Shown: positions 52,994 to 61,901, counted from the first letter of the stretch. The stretch: DNA of 64,000 bases from Paraurantiacibacter namhicola (GCF_001687545.1 NZ_CP016545.1:1969001-2033000); one strand, 5' to 3'. The notes: generated by a model from the sequence alone, not told the origin. Made by a program: numbers and translations.

Positions 52994-53308
52994 TCAGTCG
53001 TTTGCGGCCGTGCCACCGGGCGGGATGATGTCGCCGATGGTGGCCTTTACGGCCTTGACGCGGACGCCCTGCGCCAGTTCGATGTCGGCGTAATTCTCAT
53101 CCACCTTCACGACCTTGCCGATCAGCCCGCCTGCGGTGACGACCTGGTCTCCCTTCTTCAGGCCGGCAACCTTCGCCTGGTGCTCCTTCTGCCGCTTCAT
53201 CTGCGGACGGATCAGCAGGAACCAGAAGATGGCGATCATGCCGATGATGGGAACGAAACCCATGAGCCCGGAGCCCTGGGGTGCGGCGGCGATAAGAAAC
53301 TCGATCAT
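52994..53308 (-). CDS. yajC: Preprotein translocase subunit YajC
   Basis: The ATG at 53308 (MIEFLIAAAPQGSG) gives 104 residues: one membrane segment (MGFVPIIGMIAIFWFLLI) followed by RPQMKRQKEH and a small cytoplasmic domain (LKKGDQVVTAGGLIGKV). This is the standard YajC layout. It opens the yajC-secD-secF operon. Confidence 0.96.
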   Translation of the reverse strand: MIEFLIAAAPQGSGLMGFVPIIGMIAIFWFLLIRPQMKRQKEHQAKVAGLKKGDQVVTAGGLIGKVVKVDENYADIELAQGVRVKAVKATIGDIIPPGGTAAND

Positions 53309-53500
53309 GAAACGGCGGCCTTGGTCCAGTAATGCGGTTGGTGCGCGGATGTGGGAAGCGTTGCCGCGAAGGTAAAGCCATCGCGTTTTCCCGTCGGCGC
53401 CGCGCCTAGCAGCAAAGCAAATGGCTGGCAATCGAGTGCACGCGTGGCAACGCTTGCCATGCCGATATACCCGCCCTATAGGCGCGCGCTCCACTGGTCT

Positions 53501-53577
53501 CGGGAAGTAGCGCAGCCTGGTAGCGCATCACACTGGGGGTGTGGGGGTCGCAGGTTCGAATCCTGTCTTCCCGACCA
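53501..53577 (+). tRNA. tRNA-Pro (GGG)
   Basis: The acceptor CGGGAAG pairs with CTTCCCG, followed by A and an encoded CCA. The anticodon loop CTGGGGG gives GGG. All arms fold normally over 77 nt. Confidence 0.97.
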
Positions 53578-53602
53578 GTGGTTTTAGTTTCTTGTTGGTT
53601 TA

Positions 53603-53622
53603 GAGCGCGCGTCCGCGCGCTC
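53603..53622 (+). terminator. Hairpin after tRNA-Pro (GGG)
   Basis: GAGCGCGC (53603-53610) pairs with GCGCGCTC (53615-53622) around a 4-nt loop, 25 bp after the tRNA. The downstream tract is C/T-mixed, so it is a plausible but imperfect terminator. Confidence 0.4.
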
Positions 53623-53743
53623 CTCCTCGGCGCTGTCCCCTCCGCTGCGCTGCGGGGCGCCTGCGGGCGGGCGGTCGCCCTTGCGGCGCGTTGCGCCGAT
53701 ATGGCTCGTGTCATCGGCGCAAGCTCAATCTCCTTTCCTACAC

Positions 53744-53758
53744 GAACCAATACGGTTC
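53744..53758. promoter_or_regulatory. Inverted repeat upstream of the holin-like gene
   Basis: GAACC-AATAC-GGTTC is a perfect 5+5 dyad about 40 bp before the ATG of the holin-like gene. It could be an operator; there is no direct support. Confidence 0.3.
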
Positions 53759-53798
53759 ACCGGCGCGATTCCCTTGAACCGCTTCGCTAGGAAACGCC

Positions 53799-54212
53799 AT
53801 GTCCATCATAGAGACCCTGATCGGCCCCATCGCCTCCATCATCGACAAGATCATCCCCGACAAGGAAGCCCGCGCGCGGGCCAAGCTCGAGCTGCTGGAG
53901 TTGCAGGGCACGCAGGAGCTGAAGGCTCTGGAAGTGCAGATTGCCGCCATCGTGGCGGAGGCAAACTCGAAGGATCCGTGGACCAGCCGCGCCCGGCCCA
54001 GCTTCCTCTATGTCATGTATGTGCTGCTGCTCTCGGCCATCCCGATGGGCCTGCTCGCCGCCTTCAAGCCGCAGGTGGCGCAGGACATCGCATCAGGCAT
54101 GAACAGTTATCTCGCTGGCCTGCCGGAGCCGCTCTATGCCCTCTTCGGCACGGGTTACCTCGGCTACACCGCCGCGCGCCAGTGGGGGAAGATCAAGGGC
54201 GTGGAGCGCTAG
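53799..54212 (+). CDS. GTA-type 3TM holin family protein
   Basis: The 137-residue protein resembles the three-membrane-segment holin family of gene transfer agents and phages. It has an amphipathic N-terminus, a charged helix (KEARARAKLELLELQGTQELKALEVQ), DPWTSRARPSFLYVMYVLLL and a second hydrophobic region. In GTAs this family forms membrane holes for release. Here it is an orphan beside tRNA-Pro with no endolysin or phage genes nearby, so a domesticated role is possible. Confidence 0.78.
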   Translation: MSIIETLIGPIASIIDKIIPDKEARARAKLELLELQGTQELKALEVQIAAIVAEANSKDPWTSRARPSFLYVMYVLLLSAIPMGLLAAFKPQVAQDIASGMNSYLAGLPEPLYALFGTGYLGYTAARQWGKIKGVER

Positions 54213-54267
54213 GCCGCCGCCGCGCACGCCGCACACCGGCCCATCCCCGCAAACCCTTGGCCATGGG

Positions 54268-54323
54268 CCCTTGCATCGCTATGCCGCTGGCAAATCACGC
54301 AACAAGGCGTGGCGATGCAAGGG
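54268..54323 (+). promoter_or_regulatory. Long hairpin over the aroQ ribosome-binding site
   Basis: Arms 54268-54285 and 54306-54323 can pair over 18 bp: 12 perfect pairs from the base, then a segment with two G-U wobbles and four more Watson-Crick pairs, around a 20-nt loop. The 3' arm ends in AAGGG, the likely Shine-Dalgarno, 5 nt before the aroQ ATG. The paired form would hide it. No T-run follows, so this is not an ordinary terminator. Confidence 0.7.
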
Positions 54324-54328
54324 ACATC

Positions 54329-54763
54329 ATGGCTTCCACCGTATACATCCTCAACGGACCCAACCTGAACCTGCTGGGCACGCGCGAGCCCGACATCTAC
54401 GGCTCCGAAACGCTCGACGATATTGCCGGCAAGCTGCACGACCAGGCAGCCGCGCTCGATATCGAGATCGAAATGCGCCAGTCGAATCACGAAGGCCACC
54501 TGTGCGACTGGCTGCACGAGGCGCAGGGCGTGGAGGCGAAAGCCGTCATCCTGAACGCCGGTGCCCTCACCCACACCTCGCTTGCGCTCTACGACGCCAT
54601 CCGCGCCATCCGCGTGCCGGTGATCGAAGTGCACCTGTCCAATCCGCATGCGCGCGAGGCCTATCGCCACAAGAGTTTCGTCGCGATGGCGGCAAGCGGC
54701 ACAATCGCGGGCTTCGGCGCGGTGGGCTATGAAATGGCGCTGGACGCCGCCGCGCGCCTCTGA
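54329..54763 (+). CDS. aroQ: 3-dehydroquinate dehydratase, type II
   Basis: AroQ dehydrates 3-dehydroquinate in the shikimate pathway. The ATG at 54329 (MASTVYILNGPNLNLLGTRE) gives 144 residues. ILNGPNLNLLGTREPDIYG carries the catalytic Tyr and Arg, followed by QSNHEGHLCDWLHEA, ILNAGALTHTS and EVHLSNPHAREAYRHKS. It begins aroQ-accB-accC, a common proteobacterial grouping. Its leader forms the hairpin described at 54268. Confidence 0.97.
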   Translation: MASTVYILNGPNLNLLGTREPDIYGSETLDDIAGKLHDQAAALDIEIEMRQSNHEGHLCDWLHEAQGVEAKAVILNAGALTHTSLALYDAIRAIRVPVIEVHLSNPHAREAYRHKSFVAMAASGTIAGFGAVGYEMALDAAARL

Positions 54764-54859
54764 CCCAGGAAATCGCAGGACGGCAATTCGCGGCAAGGCT
54801 TGCCAAGCCAGCGCGCGCGGAATAGCCGGTTCTGCAACAGACCCCCTCAAGAGGACCTT

Positions 54860-55354
54860 ATGGCCGACACCAAGGGAAAGTCCGGCTCTGCCGGCATGAA
54901 AATCGATAGCGCGCTGGTTCGTGAACTGGCCGATATGCTGGCCGAAACCGGCCTGACCGAAATCGAGGTAGAGGACGGGGACCGCAAAATCCGCGTCTCG
55001 CGCGGAGCGGTTGCCGCTGCTGCACCGGCGCCTGCGATGATCGCCGCCGCACCTGCCGCTGCGCCCGCCCCCGCTGCCGCCTCCGCCGCCCCGGCTGCGG
55101 ATGCCGCACCGGCCTCCCATGCCGATGCCGTGAAGTCGCCCATGGTCGGCACTGCCTATCTATCCGGCGAGCCGGGAAGCCCGCCCTTCGTGTCCGTCGG
55201 CGACACGGTGAAGGAAGGCGACACGCTGCTGATCGTCGAAGCCATGAAGGTAATGAACCCGATCACCGCACCAAAGGCCGGGAAGGTCACGGAAATTCTG
55301 GTCGAGAACGCCGGACCCGTCGAGTTCGACCAGCCGCTGGTGGTGATTTCCTGA
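54860..55354 (+). CDS. accB: Biotin carboxyl carrier protein of acetyl-CoA carboxylase
   Basis: AccB carries biotin between the two half-reactions of acetyl-CoA carboxylase. The ATG at 54860 ([16 protein letters not shown]) gives 164 residues. A long Ala/Pro linker (residues about 56-95) leads to the biotinyl domain with EAMKVMN, where Lys is biotinylated. A longer frame upstream is not credible. accC follows after 1 bp. Confidence 0.97.
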   Translation: MADTKGKSGSAGMKIDSALVRELADMLAETGLTEIEVEDGDRKIRVSRGAVAAAAPAPAMIAAAPAAAPAPAAASAAPAADAAPASHADAVKSPMVGTAYLSGEPGSPPFVSVGDTVKEGDTLLIVEAMKVMNPITAPKAGKVTEILVENAGPVEFDQPLVVIS

Positions 55355-55355
55355 C

Positions 55356-56705
55356 ATGGGCATTTCGCGCCTGCTGATTGCCAATCGCGGGGAAATTGCC
55401 CTGCGCATCCACCGCGCCGCCCATGAAATGGGTATCGAGACGGTCGCGGTGCACTCCACCGCCGATGCCGATGCCATGCATGTGCGGCTGGCCGACCATG
55501 CCGTGTGCATCGGCCCGCCGCCTGCCACGGACAGCTACCTGAACCAGGCCGCGATCATCTCCGCTGCGGAAATCAGCGGTGCAGATGCCATCCATCCCGG
55601 TTACGGCTTCCTGTCCGAAAATGCGCAATTCGCCGAAGTGGTGGAAGCGCATGATGTGGTGTGGGTCGGCCCCAAGCCCGAACATATCCGCACCATGGGC
55701 GACAAGGTTGCCGCCAAGAAGACCGCGGGCGAGCTCGGCCTGCCGCTGGTCCCGGGCAGCGACGGCGCCGTCTCCGAAGTGGAAGAGGCGCGCAAGATCG
55801 CGGCTGAAATCGGCTATCCCGTGATCATCAAGGCCGCGAGCGGCGGCGGCGGGCGCGGCATGAAGGTGTGCGACAGCCCCGAAAAGCTCGAAACGCTGAT
55901 GCAGCAGGCGGGCAGCGAGGCGAAGGCCGCCTTTGGCGATGCCACCGTCTATATCGAGAAATACCTCGGCAATCCGCGCCACATCGAATTCCAGGTGTTC
56001 GGCGACGGGCGCGGCGGGGCGATCCACCTTGGCGAGCGCGACTGTTCCTTGCAGCGCCGCCACCAGAAGGTGTTCGAAGAAGCGCCCAGCCCCGTCATCA
56101 CCGAAGAAGACCGGATGCGCATGGGCGAGGTCTGCGCGCAGGCCATGCGCGACATGCAGTATCGCGGCGCGGGCACGATCGAATTCCTGTGGGAAAACGG
56201 CGAGTTCTATTTCATCGAAATGAACACCCGCCTGCAGGTGGAACACCCGGTCACGGAAGCCATCACCGGCATGGACCTGGTGCGCGAACAGATCCGCATC
56301 GCCGATGGGCGCGACCTGTCCGTGACGCAGGACGAAATCGAATTCCAGGGCCACGCCATCGAATGCCGCATCAATGCGGAAGACCCTTGGACCTTCGCCC
56401 CCAGCCCCGGGAAGGTGACCTATTACCACGCCGCCGGCGGCATGCATGTGCGCGTGGATAGCGGCCTTTACGCAGGCTATTCCATCCCGCCCTATTACGA
56501 TTCCATGATCGCCAAGCTGATCGTTTTCGGCCGCACGCGCGAGCGCTGCATCATGCGCCTGCGCCGCGCGCTGGAAGAAATGGTGGTGGAAGGGGTGAAG
56601 ACCTCCATCCCCATGCACCAGGAACTGATCCGCGAACCCGACGTGCTGAGCGGCGATTACACGATCAAGTGGCTGGAGGAGTGGCTGGCCAAGCGCGAGG
56701 GCTGA
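55356..56705 (+). CDS. accC: Biotin carboxylase
   Basis: AccC carboxylates biotin with ATP and bicarbonate. The 449-residue protein begins MGISRLLIANRGEIALRIHRAAHEMG and has the ATP-grasp core IIKAASGGGGRGMKV, the HIEFQVFGDG and FIEMNTRLQVEHPVTE motifs. Length is normal. It completes the aroQ-accB-accC unit. Confidence 0.98.
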   Translation: MGISRLLIANRGEIALRIHRAAHEMGIETVAVHSTADADAMHVRLADHAVCIGPPPATDSYLNQAAIISAAEISGADAIHPGYGFLSENAQFAEVVEAHDVVWVGPKPEHIRTMGDKVAAKKTAGELGLPLVPGSDGAVSEVEEARKIAAEIGYPVIIKAASGGGGRGMKVCDSPEKLETLMQQAGSEAKAAFGDATVYIEKYLGNPRHIEFQVFGDGRGGAIHLGERDCSLQRRHQKVFEEAPSPVITEEDRMRMGEVCAQAMRDMQYRGAGTIEFLWENGEFYFIEMNTRLQVEHPVTEAITGMDLVREQIRIADGRDLSVTQDEIEFQGHAIECRINAEDPWTFAPSPGKVTYYHAAGGMHVRVDSGLYAGYSIPPYYDSMIAKLIVFGRTRERCIMRLRRALEEMVVEGVKTSIPMHQELIREPDVLSGDYTIKWLEEWLAKREG

Positions 56706-56749
56706 CGCCGCCGCCATGAACCAATCGCCGCCTGCGGCATTGGTCTGGC

Positions 56750-57877
56750 ATGAGCGTGAATATCCTGGCTCCCCAGCCTTTCACCAAGACAGACAACCTG
56801 CCCGCCCCGCGCGAGCCCGTCGGCCATATCAAGCTCTCCTTCGGCGGCGATGCCAGCGAGGATGACGAGCATCCGCTGTGGGACATCTCGGCCTGCGGCG
56901 TCATCGGGCAGACGCTGTTCGTGGCGGGCGACGAGGCGCACGGCGTCGAGCGGCTGACCCCGGCGCAGCACGGCTGGCTGGGCGACCACAAGGCGTTCCA
57001 CCTGCATGACTTCGTGGAATTGCGCGATCCGGAGGAGGAGATGGACATCGAAGGGATGGCCATTTCCGACAATTGGCTTTGGGTCACCGGCAGCCATTCG
57101 CGCACCCGACCGGACCCGCGCGACGATGGCGATACGCCCGACTGCATCGATATCGCCCATATCGCGGATTTGAAGGACACGCGGCCGCGCTGCGTGCTGG
57201 CGCGCATCCCGCTGCTGTTCGACGAGGAAGGCCATGCCATCCCTGTGAAGGACGATGGCGATCGCCACGCCGGCCTCGTTCGCCAGCGCAAGGACCAAGG
57301 CAGCAAACTGAAACGCTATCTGGCCAAACACCCCCTCCTCGGCCCGTCCTGCGCGCTGGCGGCCAAGGAGGGCGGGCTCGATATCGAAGGCATTGCGGTC
57401 AAGGCCGAGCGCGTGGCGCTGGGCCTGCGCGGGCCGACGATCCAGACCTTTGCCGTGCTGGTGGAACCGCAGATCGAGCCGAAGAAGAGCGGCAAGCTGC
57501 ACCTGCCGAGCGCGCCGATGATTCGCCTGTGCGACCTCGGCGGCCTGGGCATACGCGACCTGCTGGCGAGCGACGACGGCGACGACCTGCTGATCCTGGC
57601 CGGCCCGACGCAGGACCTGGATGGCCGCTGCGCCATCTATCGCTGGAAGGACTGGGCAAACGAGCCGCCTGAACACGAGGAAACTGTCCGCCTCCACCGC
57701 CCCGAACGCCTGTTCGACCTGCCGGTGAAGCTGGACGCCGACCATCCCGAAGGCATCGAATACTGGACCGGCGAGGACGGCGAGACGAAGCTGCTGGTGC
57801 TGTACGACAGTCCCAACCCGGACCGCATCGATGCGGAGAAGGCCACGATCCTGGGCGACCTGTTCGACCTCGACTGA
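56750..57877 (+). CDS. DUF3616 domain protein
   Basis: The 375-residue protein fits the DUF3616 family: CGVIGQTLFVAGDEAHGVERLT, EEEMDIEGMAISDNWLWVTGSHS, GGLDIEGIAVKAERVALGLRGP and HPEGIEYWTGEDGETKLLVLYD. The repeated (D)IEG-A blocks suggest a beta-propeller. No signal peptide is visible. The function is unknown. It converges on the small membrane gene with the stop codons adjoining. Confidence 0.83.
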   Translation: MSVNILAPQPFTKTDNLPAPREPVGHIKLSFGGDASEDDEHPLWDISACGVIGQTLFVAGDEAHGVERLTPAQHGWLGDHKAFHLHDFVELRDPEEEMDIEGMAISDNWLWVTGSHSRTRPDPRDDGDTPDCIDIAHIADLKDTRPRCVLARIPLLFDEEGHAIPVKDDGDRHAGLVRQRKDQGSKLKRYLAKHPLLGPSCALAAKEGGLDIEGIAVKAERVALGLRGPTIQTFAVLVEPQIEPKKSGKLHLPSAPMIRLCDLGGLGIRDLLASDDGDDLLILAGPTQDLDGRCAIYRWKDWANEPPEHEETVRLHRPERLFDLPVKLDADHPEGIEYWTGEDGETKLLVLYDSPNPDRIDAEKATILGDLFDLD

Positions 57878-58237
57878 TCAGCGCAGTGGCGGCTCGCCCT
57901 TGCGGAACCAGCGCATCAGCAGCCACCAATTGATCACTTGGAGCAGCGCGAACATCAGCAGCACACCCGTGAATGCAATCACCATTTCAAGGTTCGTGCG
58001 CGGGCCGGGGTTCATATCCTGCTTGATCGCGATGAGCAGCAGCAGGACCGTCAGGAAGATCTGGTAATAGGCATGCATCCGCAGCGCCGTCCGGCGTTTG
58101 TAGTCCGCCCGGCCGCGCAGCCAGACAGGCAGTTTGCGCCGTTTCGGTAGCGTCCGGTCGAGATAATTCGCATGCCAGAATTGCAGCGCGAGGATCACGC
58201 TCGCGCTGGCCAGAAGGCCCAGCGTCGTGGACGGCAT
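57878..58237 (-). CDS. Small hypothetical membrane protein
   Basis: The ATG at 58237 overlaps the Lrp/AsnC stop by one base, giving 119 residues starting MPSTTLGLLASASVILA. Three hydrophobic segments (near residues 5-22, 58-72 and 84-108) are separated by basic loops, for example RTLPKRRKLPVWLRGRADYKRRT. I do not recognise a family. Coupling to the Lrp/AsnC gene suggests shared control. Confidence 0.75.
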   Translation of the reverse strand: MPSTTLGLLASASVILALQFWHANYLDRTLPKRRKLPVWLRGRADYKRRTALRMHAYYQIFLTVLLLLIAIKQDMNPGPRTNLEMVIAFTGVLLMFALLQVINWWLLMRWFRKGEPPLR

Positions 58238-58701
58238 CAACCCAGCGGAACCCCCGGTTCGTGCTTGCTGGTGCGGATGGTCAGGCTGGTCTTCACGCTC
58301 GACACATTCGGCGCAGGCGTCAGCTTGCCGGTCAGGAATTCCTGGAAGCTCTGCAGGTCGCGGCTCACGATCTTCAGGATGAAGTCGATCTCGCCGTTCA
58401 GCATGTGGCATTCGCGCACTTCGGGCAGCGTCATGATATGCTCTTCGAACGCACGGAGGTCTTCCTCGGCTTGGCTCTTCAGGCTGACCATGGCGAAGAC
58501 GGTGATGGCGAAGCCCAGCTTCGATGCGTCGAGCTCCGCATGGTAGCCCTTGATGACGCCTTCTTCTTCCAGTGTGCGGACGCGGCGCAGGCAGGGCGGC
58601 GCGGTCAGGCCAACGCGCTGCGCCAGCTCCACATTCGTGACGCGGCCTTCATCCTGCAATTCGGCCAGCAGCCGCCGGTCGATCGTATCGAGTGTCGCCA
58701 T
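58237..58701 (-). CDS. Lrp/AsnC family transcriptional regulator
   Basis: The ATG at 58701 (MATLDTIDRRLLAELQ) gives 154 residues. The helix-turn-helix (NVELAQRVGLTAPPCLRRVRTLEEEGVIKGY) is followed by the RAM/AsnC ligand-binding domain (VFAMVSLKSQAEEDLRAFEEHI, ECHMLNGEIDFILKI). It probably senses an amino acid and controls its own or amino acid genes. An in-frame ATG at 58725 is an alternative. Confidence 0.94.
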   Translation of the reverse strand: MATLDTIDRRLLAELQDEGRVTNVELAQRVGLTAPPCLRRVRTLEEEGVIKGYHAELDASKLGFAITVFAMVSLKSQAEEDLRAFEEHIMTLPEVRECHMLNGEIDFILKIVSRDLQSFQEFLTGKLTPAPNVSSVKTSLTIRTSKHEPGVPLG

Positions 58702-58912
58702 CGCCCCAGACCCCTCCAAGAACATCACACTGCGGCAATTATCCACACATAATCGCGCGCCGGACAGTAACATTATTATGTATGCCCGCAATTGTCCCGC
58801 TTTGCAACGCAGCGGTACTGGGCGGGAGCAGCCTCGCGGAAAACCCGTATTGGGACACCATGCCCCGGTGCGCCCTGCGCGCGCCGGATGCGTAACCCGT
58901 GCCGGAGAGAAA
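58702..58912. other. Divergent gap between Lrp/AsnC and degenerate kinase genes
   Basis: The 211-bp gap has an AT-rich segment around 58735-58790, including ACATTATTATGTATGC, where promoters for one or both genes probably lie. I could not name boxes. I see no small gene in it. Confidence 0.35.
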
Positions 58913-60604
58913 ATGCTGTTCGACGACCGCCTTGCCACTGTGCTGCGCCAGCGCGCTGCCTCGGAGCAGGGCGTGCGCACGCAGTACAGGCAGCTGCTGG
59001 ACCTGCTGGGCACCCGCGGCGCGATCGCGAGCCAGGAAATGGCCGAGGCGGCAGTAGAGCGGCTGACGGAGCTGGAAGACCGCATCCCGGCGACCGAACG
59101 CTCCAAAATCCTGCGCGAGCCCGGCCAGCGGCTGCGCAATCCGGCGCTGGTGGAATGGCTGGCGGGCGGCGATCCGCAGGCCGCCGCCGCCGCCGTTGCC
59201 ACCGCGCGGCTGGGCGAGGCGGAGTGGCTCGACCTCATCCCGCGCCTGCCGGTCAATGCGCGCGGTTTCCTGCGCCATCGCCGCGACCTCTCGCCGCGCG
59301 TGCGGGACCTGCTGAAGCGGCTGGGGGTGCAGGACCTCGTGTTGCGCGACGAGGTGAGCCCCGAGGTCTCTACTGAGGCGCGCGAAGTGACTGAAACGCC
59401 CGCGCCAGTTACTGCCGCCACCCCCACGCCCGACGCCACGGAGCCTGCCGAGCCCGCCACCGCGCGCGAACGGACGGACGGTGTCGGCGCGCTGTTACAG
59501 CGGATCGAAAGCTTCCGCGAACGGCAGGCCCTGCGGCGCGACCAGAAGCGCCTGCCGCTCGACGACACGCAAGAGGGCGAAGCGCACGCCGAACATCTCG
59601 ACCTGGAGCTCGATGCAGCGGGCACGGTCGCATGGGCGCATGGCGAATTTGCGGACCTGCTGCCCAACCTCCTCGCCGGGGAAGCGGGCAGCGCCAGCCT
59701 GCTGCAATTTCCCGCCACCGCCCTTCGCGCCATGGGACTGCGCCAGCCGCTATCCGGCGTGCCGGTGCAGCTTGTGGGACTGGAGGGGCTGGAGGGCGAC
59801 TGGCGCTTCGATGCCGCGCCCTTCTTCCGCGAGGCGGATGGCGCCTTCATGGGTTACCGCGGCCGCCTGCGGCGCCCCCAGCCTGCATCTGCAGCCCGGC
59901 CCGCCCCGGACCCGGCAGGCGAGCGCATGCGTCAGGTGCTGCATGAATTGCGCACTCCGGTAAACGCGATCCAGGGCTTTGCGGAAATCATCCAGCAGCA
60001 GATCTTCGGCCCCGCCCCCAACAGCTACCGCGCGCTGGCGGCTGCCATCGGTGTGGATGCCGCACGCCTGCTGGCCGGCTTCGACGAGGTGGACCGGCTG
60101 GCCAAGCTGGAAACCGGCGCGGTGGACATGGAAGAAGGCGAGGCCGACATCCGGCAGGTCGTCGCCGATACCTTGCAGCGTCTGGGCGGCGTGCTGCGCC
60201 CGCGCTCTGCCGAGATGACCCTGAAAGCCAGTGGCGGGCCCTTCACGGCCGGTCTGGACGGGGACGAAGCGCAAGTGCTGGCCTGGCGCCTGCTGGCGAC
60301 GCTGGCCGGCGGCATGGCCCCGGGCGAGCGGCTGGACCTCACGCTGAGCGGTGACGGCGAAACCATTGCGCTGGAATGCGACCTTCCCGCCGCGATGAGC
60401 GATGATGATGATCCCTTCGCCGCATCGGTCGCCCCGCAAGCGCGTGCCGTCACTGCGGGCATGTTCGGCAGCGGTTTCACGCTGCGGCTGGTGCGCGCGG
60501 AGACCATGGCCGCGGGCGGAGACCTATCACTGGTGGATGACCGGCTGCGCCTGTCGCTGCCCGCCTTGACCCAATCCCCCGCGCGCCATAGCGAAAGCGG
60601 CTGA
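58913..60604 (+). CDS. Degenerate sensor histidine kinase
   Basis: The ATG at 58913 (MLFDDRLATVLRQRAASEQ) gives 563 residues with no membrane segment. A long helical N-terminus and an Ala/Pro/Thr linker (about residues 150-180) precede a PAS-like middle (about 230-330). The HisKA box is intact: MRQVLHELRTPVNAIQGFAEII. The ATPase domain lacks a recognisable N box (LLATLAGGMAPGE instead) and clear DxGxG, keeping only FGSGFTLRLVRAE. It may be a pseudokinase or scaffold. WalW-type deacetylase follows 34 bp later. Confidence 0.82.
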   Translation: MLFDDRLATVLRQRAASEQGVRTQYRQLLDLLGTRGAIASQEMAEAAVERLTELEDRIPATERSKILREPGQRLRNPALVEWLAGGDPQAAAAAVATARLGEAEWLDLIPRLPVNARGFLRHRRDLSPRVRDLLKRLGVQDLVLRDEVSPEVSTEAREVTETPAPVTAATPTPDATEPAEPATARERTDGVGALLQRIESFRERQALRRDQKRLPLDDTQEGEAHAEHLDLELDAAGTVAWAHGEFADLLPNLLAGEAGSASLLQFPATALRAMGLRQPLSGVPVQLVGLEGLEGDWRFDAAPFFREADGAFMGYRGRLRRPQPASAARPAPDPAGERMRQVLHELRTPVNAIQGFAEIIQQQIFGPAPNSYRALAAAIGVDAARLLAGFDEVDRLAKLETGAVDMEEGEADIRQVVADTLQRLGGVLRPRSAEMTLKASGGPFTAGLDGDEAQVLAWRLLATLAGGMAPGERLDLTLSGDGETIALECDLPAAMSDDDDPFAASVAPQARAVTAGMFGSGFTLRLVRAETMAAGGDLSLVDDRLRLSLPALTQSPARHSESG

Positions 60605-60638
60605 CGCGACGCAGCGCAAGGGACGCCCAGCCAACATC

Positions 60639-61634
60639 ATGGATGCCATCGACCGCCCACCGACACGGCATCGCCCTGCCCGCTTTGCGCAAGGGTTCGG
60701 GCAGCGTTTCATCCTGACGGTCGACACCGAGGAAGAATTCGACTGGTCGCGCCCGCTCTCCCGCGAGGAGCACGGACTTGAGCACGTCTCCCAGCTCGGC
60801 CGATTCCAGCAATTCTGCGCCGGACAGGGCGTGGTGCCGATCTACCTCATCGACTGGCCCATTGCGCAATCGCGGCTGGCGGCGGAAATCCTCAAGCCCG
60901 CGCTCGATGCCGGCGAGGCGGAGATCGGCGTGCAGCTGCACCCCTGGGTCAATCCGCCTTTCGAAGAAGAGGTGACCGAGCGCCACTCCTACGCCCGCAA
61001 CCTGCCGCCCGAACTGGAGCGCGCCAAGCTGCTGAATCTGCGCGACGCGATCGAGGCGAATTTCGGCCATGCCCCGCTGATCTACCGCGCAGGCCGGTAT
61101 GGCGCGGGTGGCTCGACCCCGCAGATCCTGCGCGAGGCCGGCATTGCCATCGATACATCCGTGCGCACCAAGTTCGATTACGCGGCTGCCGGTGGGCCGG
61201 ATTACACCGCGCATCCGCTGGAGCCGTACTGGCTGGACGATGCCAAGGAATTGCTGGAGCTGCCGCTGACCACGGTGTTCTGGGGCTTGCTGCGACAGAT
61301 GGGCGATGCGCTGTTCCCGGTGTTCTGGCGCGCGCCGCGGCTGCGCGGTGTCGCCTCCAAGCTCGGCCTGCTGGAACGCATCGCGCTCACGCCTGAGGGC
61401 ATTCCGATAGAGGACGCGCTGAAGGGCACGGACATCGCCATCGACATGGGCCTGCCGATCCTGAACTTCAGCTTCCACAGCCCCTCCCTCGCGCCCGGAC
61501 ACACGCCGTATGTGCGCGACGAGGCCGATCTGGACGCGCTGTACGACTGGTGGCGACGCATTTTTGCGCATCTCGCCGCGCGCGATGTGAAGCCCGCCAG
61601 CGTGTCCCAGGTGATGGACGCAGTGGTCCGGTGA
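60639..61634 (+). CDS. Polysaccharide deacetylase family protein, WalW-like
   Basis: The 331-residue protein has the NodB-like motif FILTVDTEEEFDW with Asp, QLHPWVNPPFEE with His, and later YRAGRYG and FSFHSPSLAPGHTPYV. The combination resembles WalW-type proteins near cell-wall or polysaccharide genes. It is cytoplasmic by sequence (no signal peptide). The substrate is unknown. It is probably co-transcribed with the degenerate kinase gene. Confidence 0.87.
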   Translation: MDAIDRPPTRHRPARFAQGFGQRFILTVDTEEEFDWSRPLSREEHGLEHVSQLGRFQQFCAGQGVVPIYLIDWPIAQSRLAAEILKPALDAGEAEIGVQLHPWVNPPFEEEVTERHSYARNLPPELERAKLLNLRDAIEANFGHAPLIYRAGRYGAGGSTPQILREAGIAIDTSVRTKFDYAAAGGPDYTAHPLEPYWLDDAKELLELPLTTVFWGLLRQMGDALFPVFWRAPRLRGVASKLGLLERIALTPEGIPIEDALKGTDIAIDMGLPILNFSFHSPSLAPGHTPYVRDEADLDALYDWWRRIFAHLAARDVKPASVSQVMDAVVR

Positions 61635-61699
61635 TCATCCGCGCGTTTCGCAGGTTGCCAGCGCCCGCCCTTGCGTCTAGGCGCAAATCCCGGTTGGCG

Positions 61700-61776
61700 G
61701 GGCCTGTAGCTCAGTTGGTTAGAGCTGGCCGCTCATAACGGCTAGGTCGCGGGTTCGAGTCCTGCCGGGCCCACCA
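61700..61776 (+). tRNA. tRNA with CAT anticodon (probably Ile2, or elongator Met)
   Basis: The sequence folds with acceptor GGGCCTG/CGGGCCC, A73 and an encoded CCA. The anticodon loop CTCATAA gives CAT. The C4-G69 and C5-G68 pairs are those recognised by TilS in tRNA-Ile2 of E. coli, which favours Ile2 over Met; this is inference. It is 77 nt long. Confidence 0.93.
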
Positions 61777-61824
61777 CCGCCCCAAGCATATGGGGGTCGG
61801 CGTGGTCGGCAAATCGAAGAGTGT

Positions 61825-61901
<77 letters not shown>

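Noticed and set aside
50809-53028. A 739-codon plus-strand frame over secD and secF
   Set aside because: Antisense shadow of the SecDF genes; His/Asp/Gln-rich without domain signals.
53501-54212. Prophage or genomic island at tRNA-Pro
   Set aside because: There is one holin-like gene but no integrase, structural gene or visible duplicated tRNA end; the flanks are housekeeping genes.
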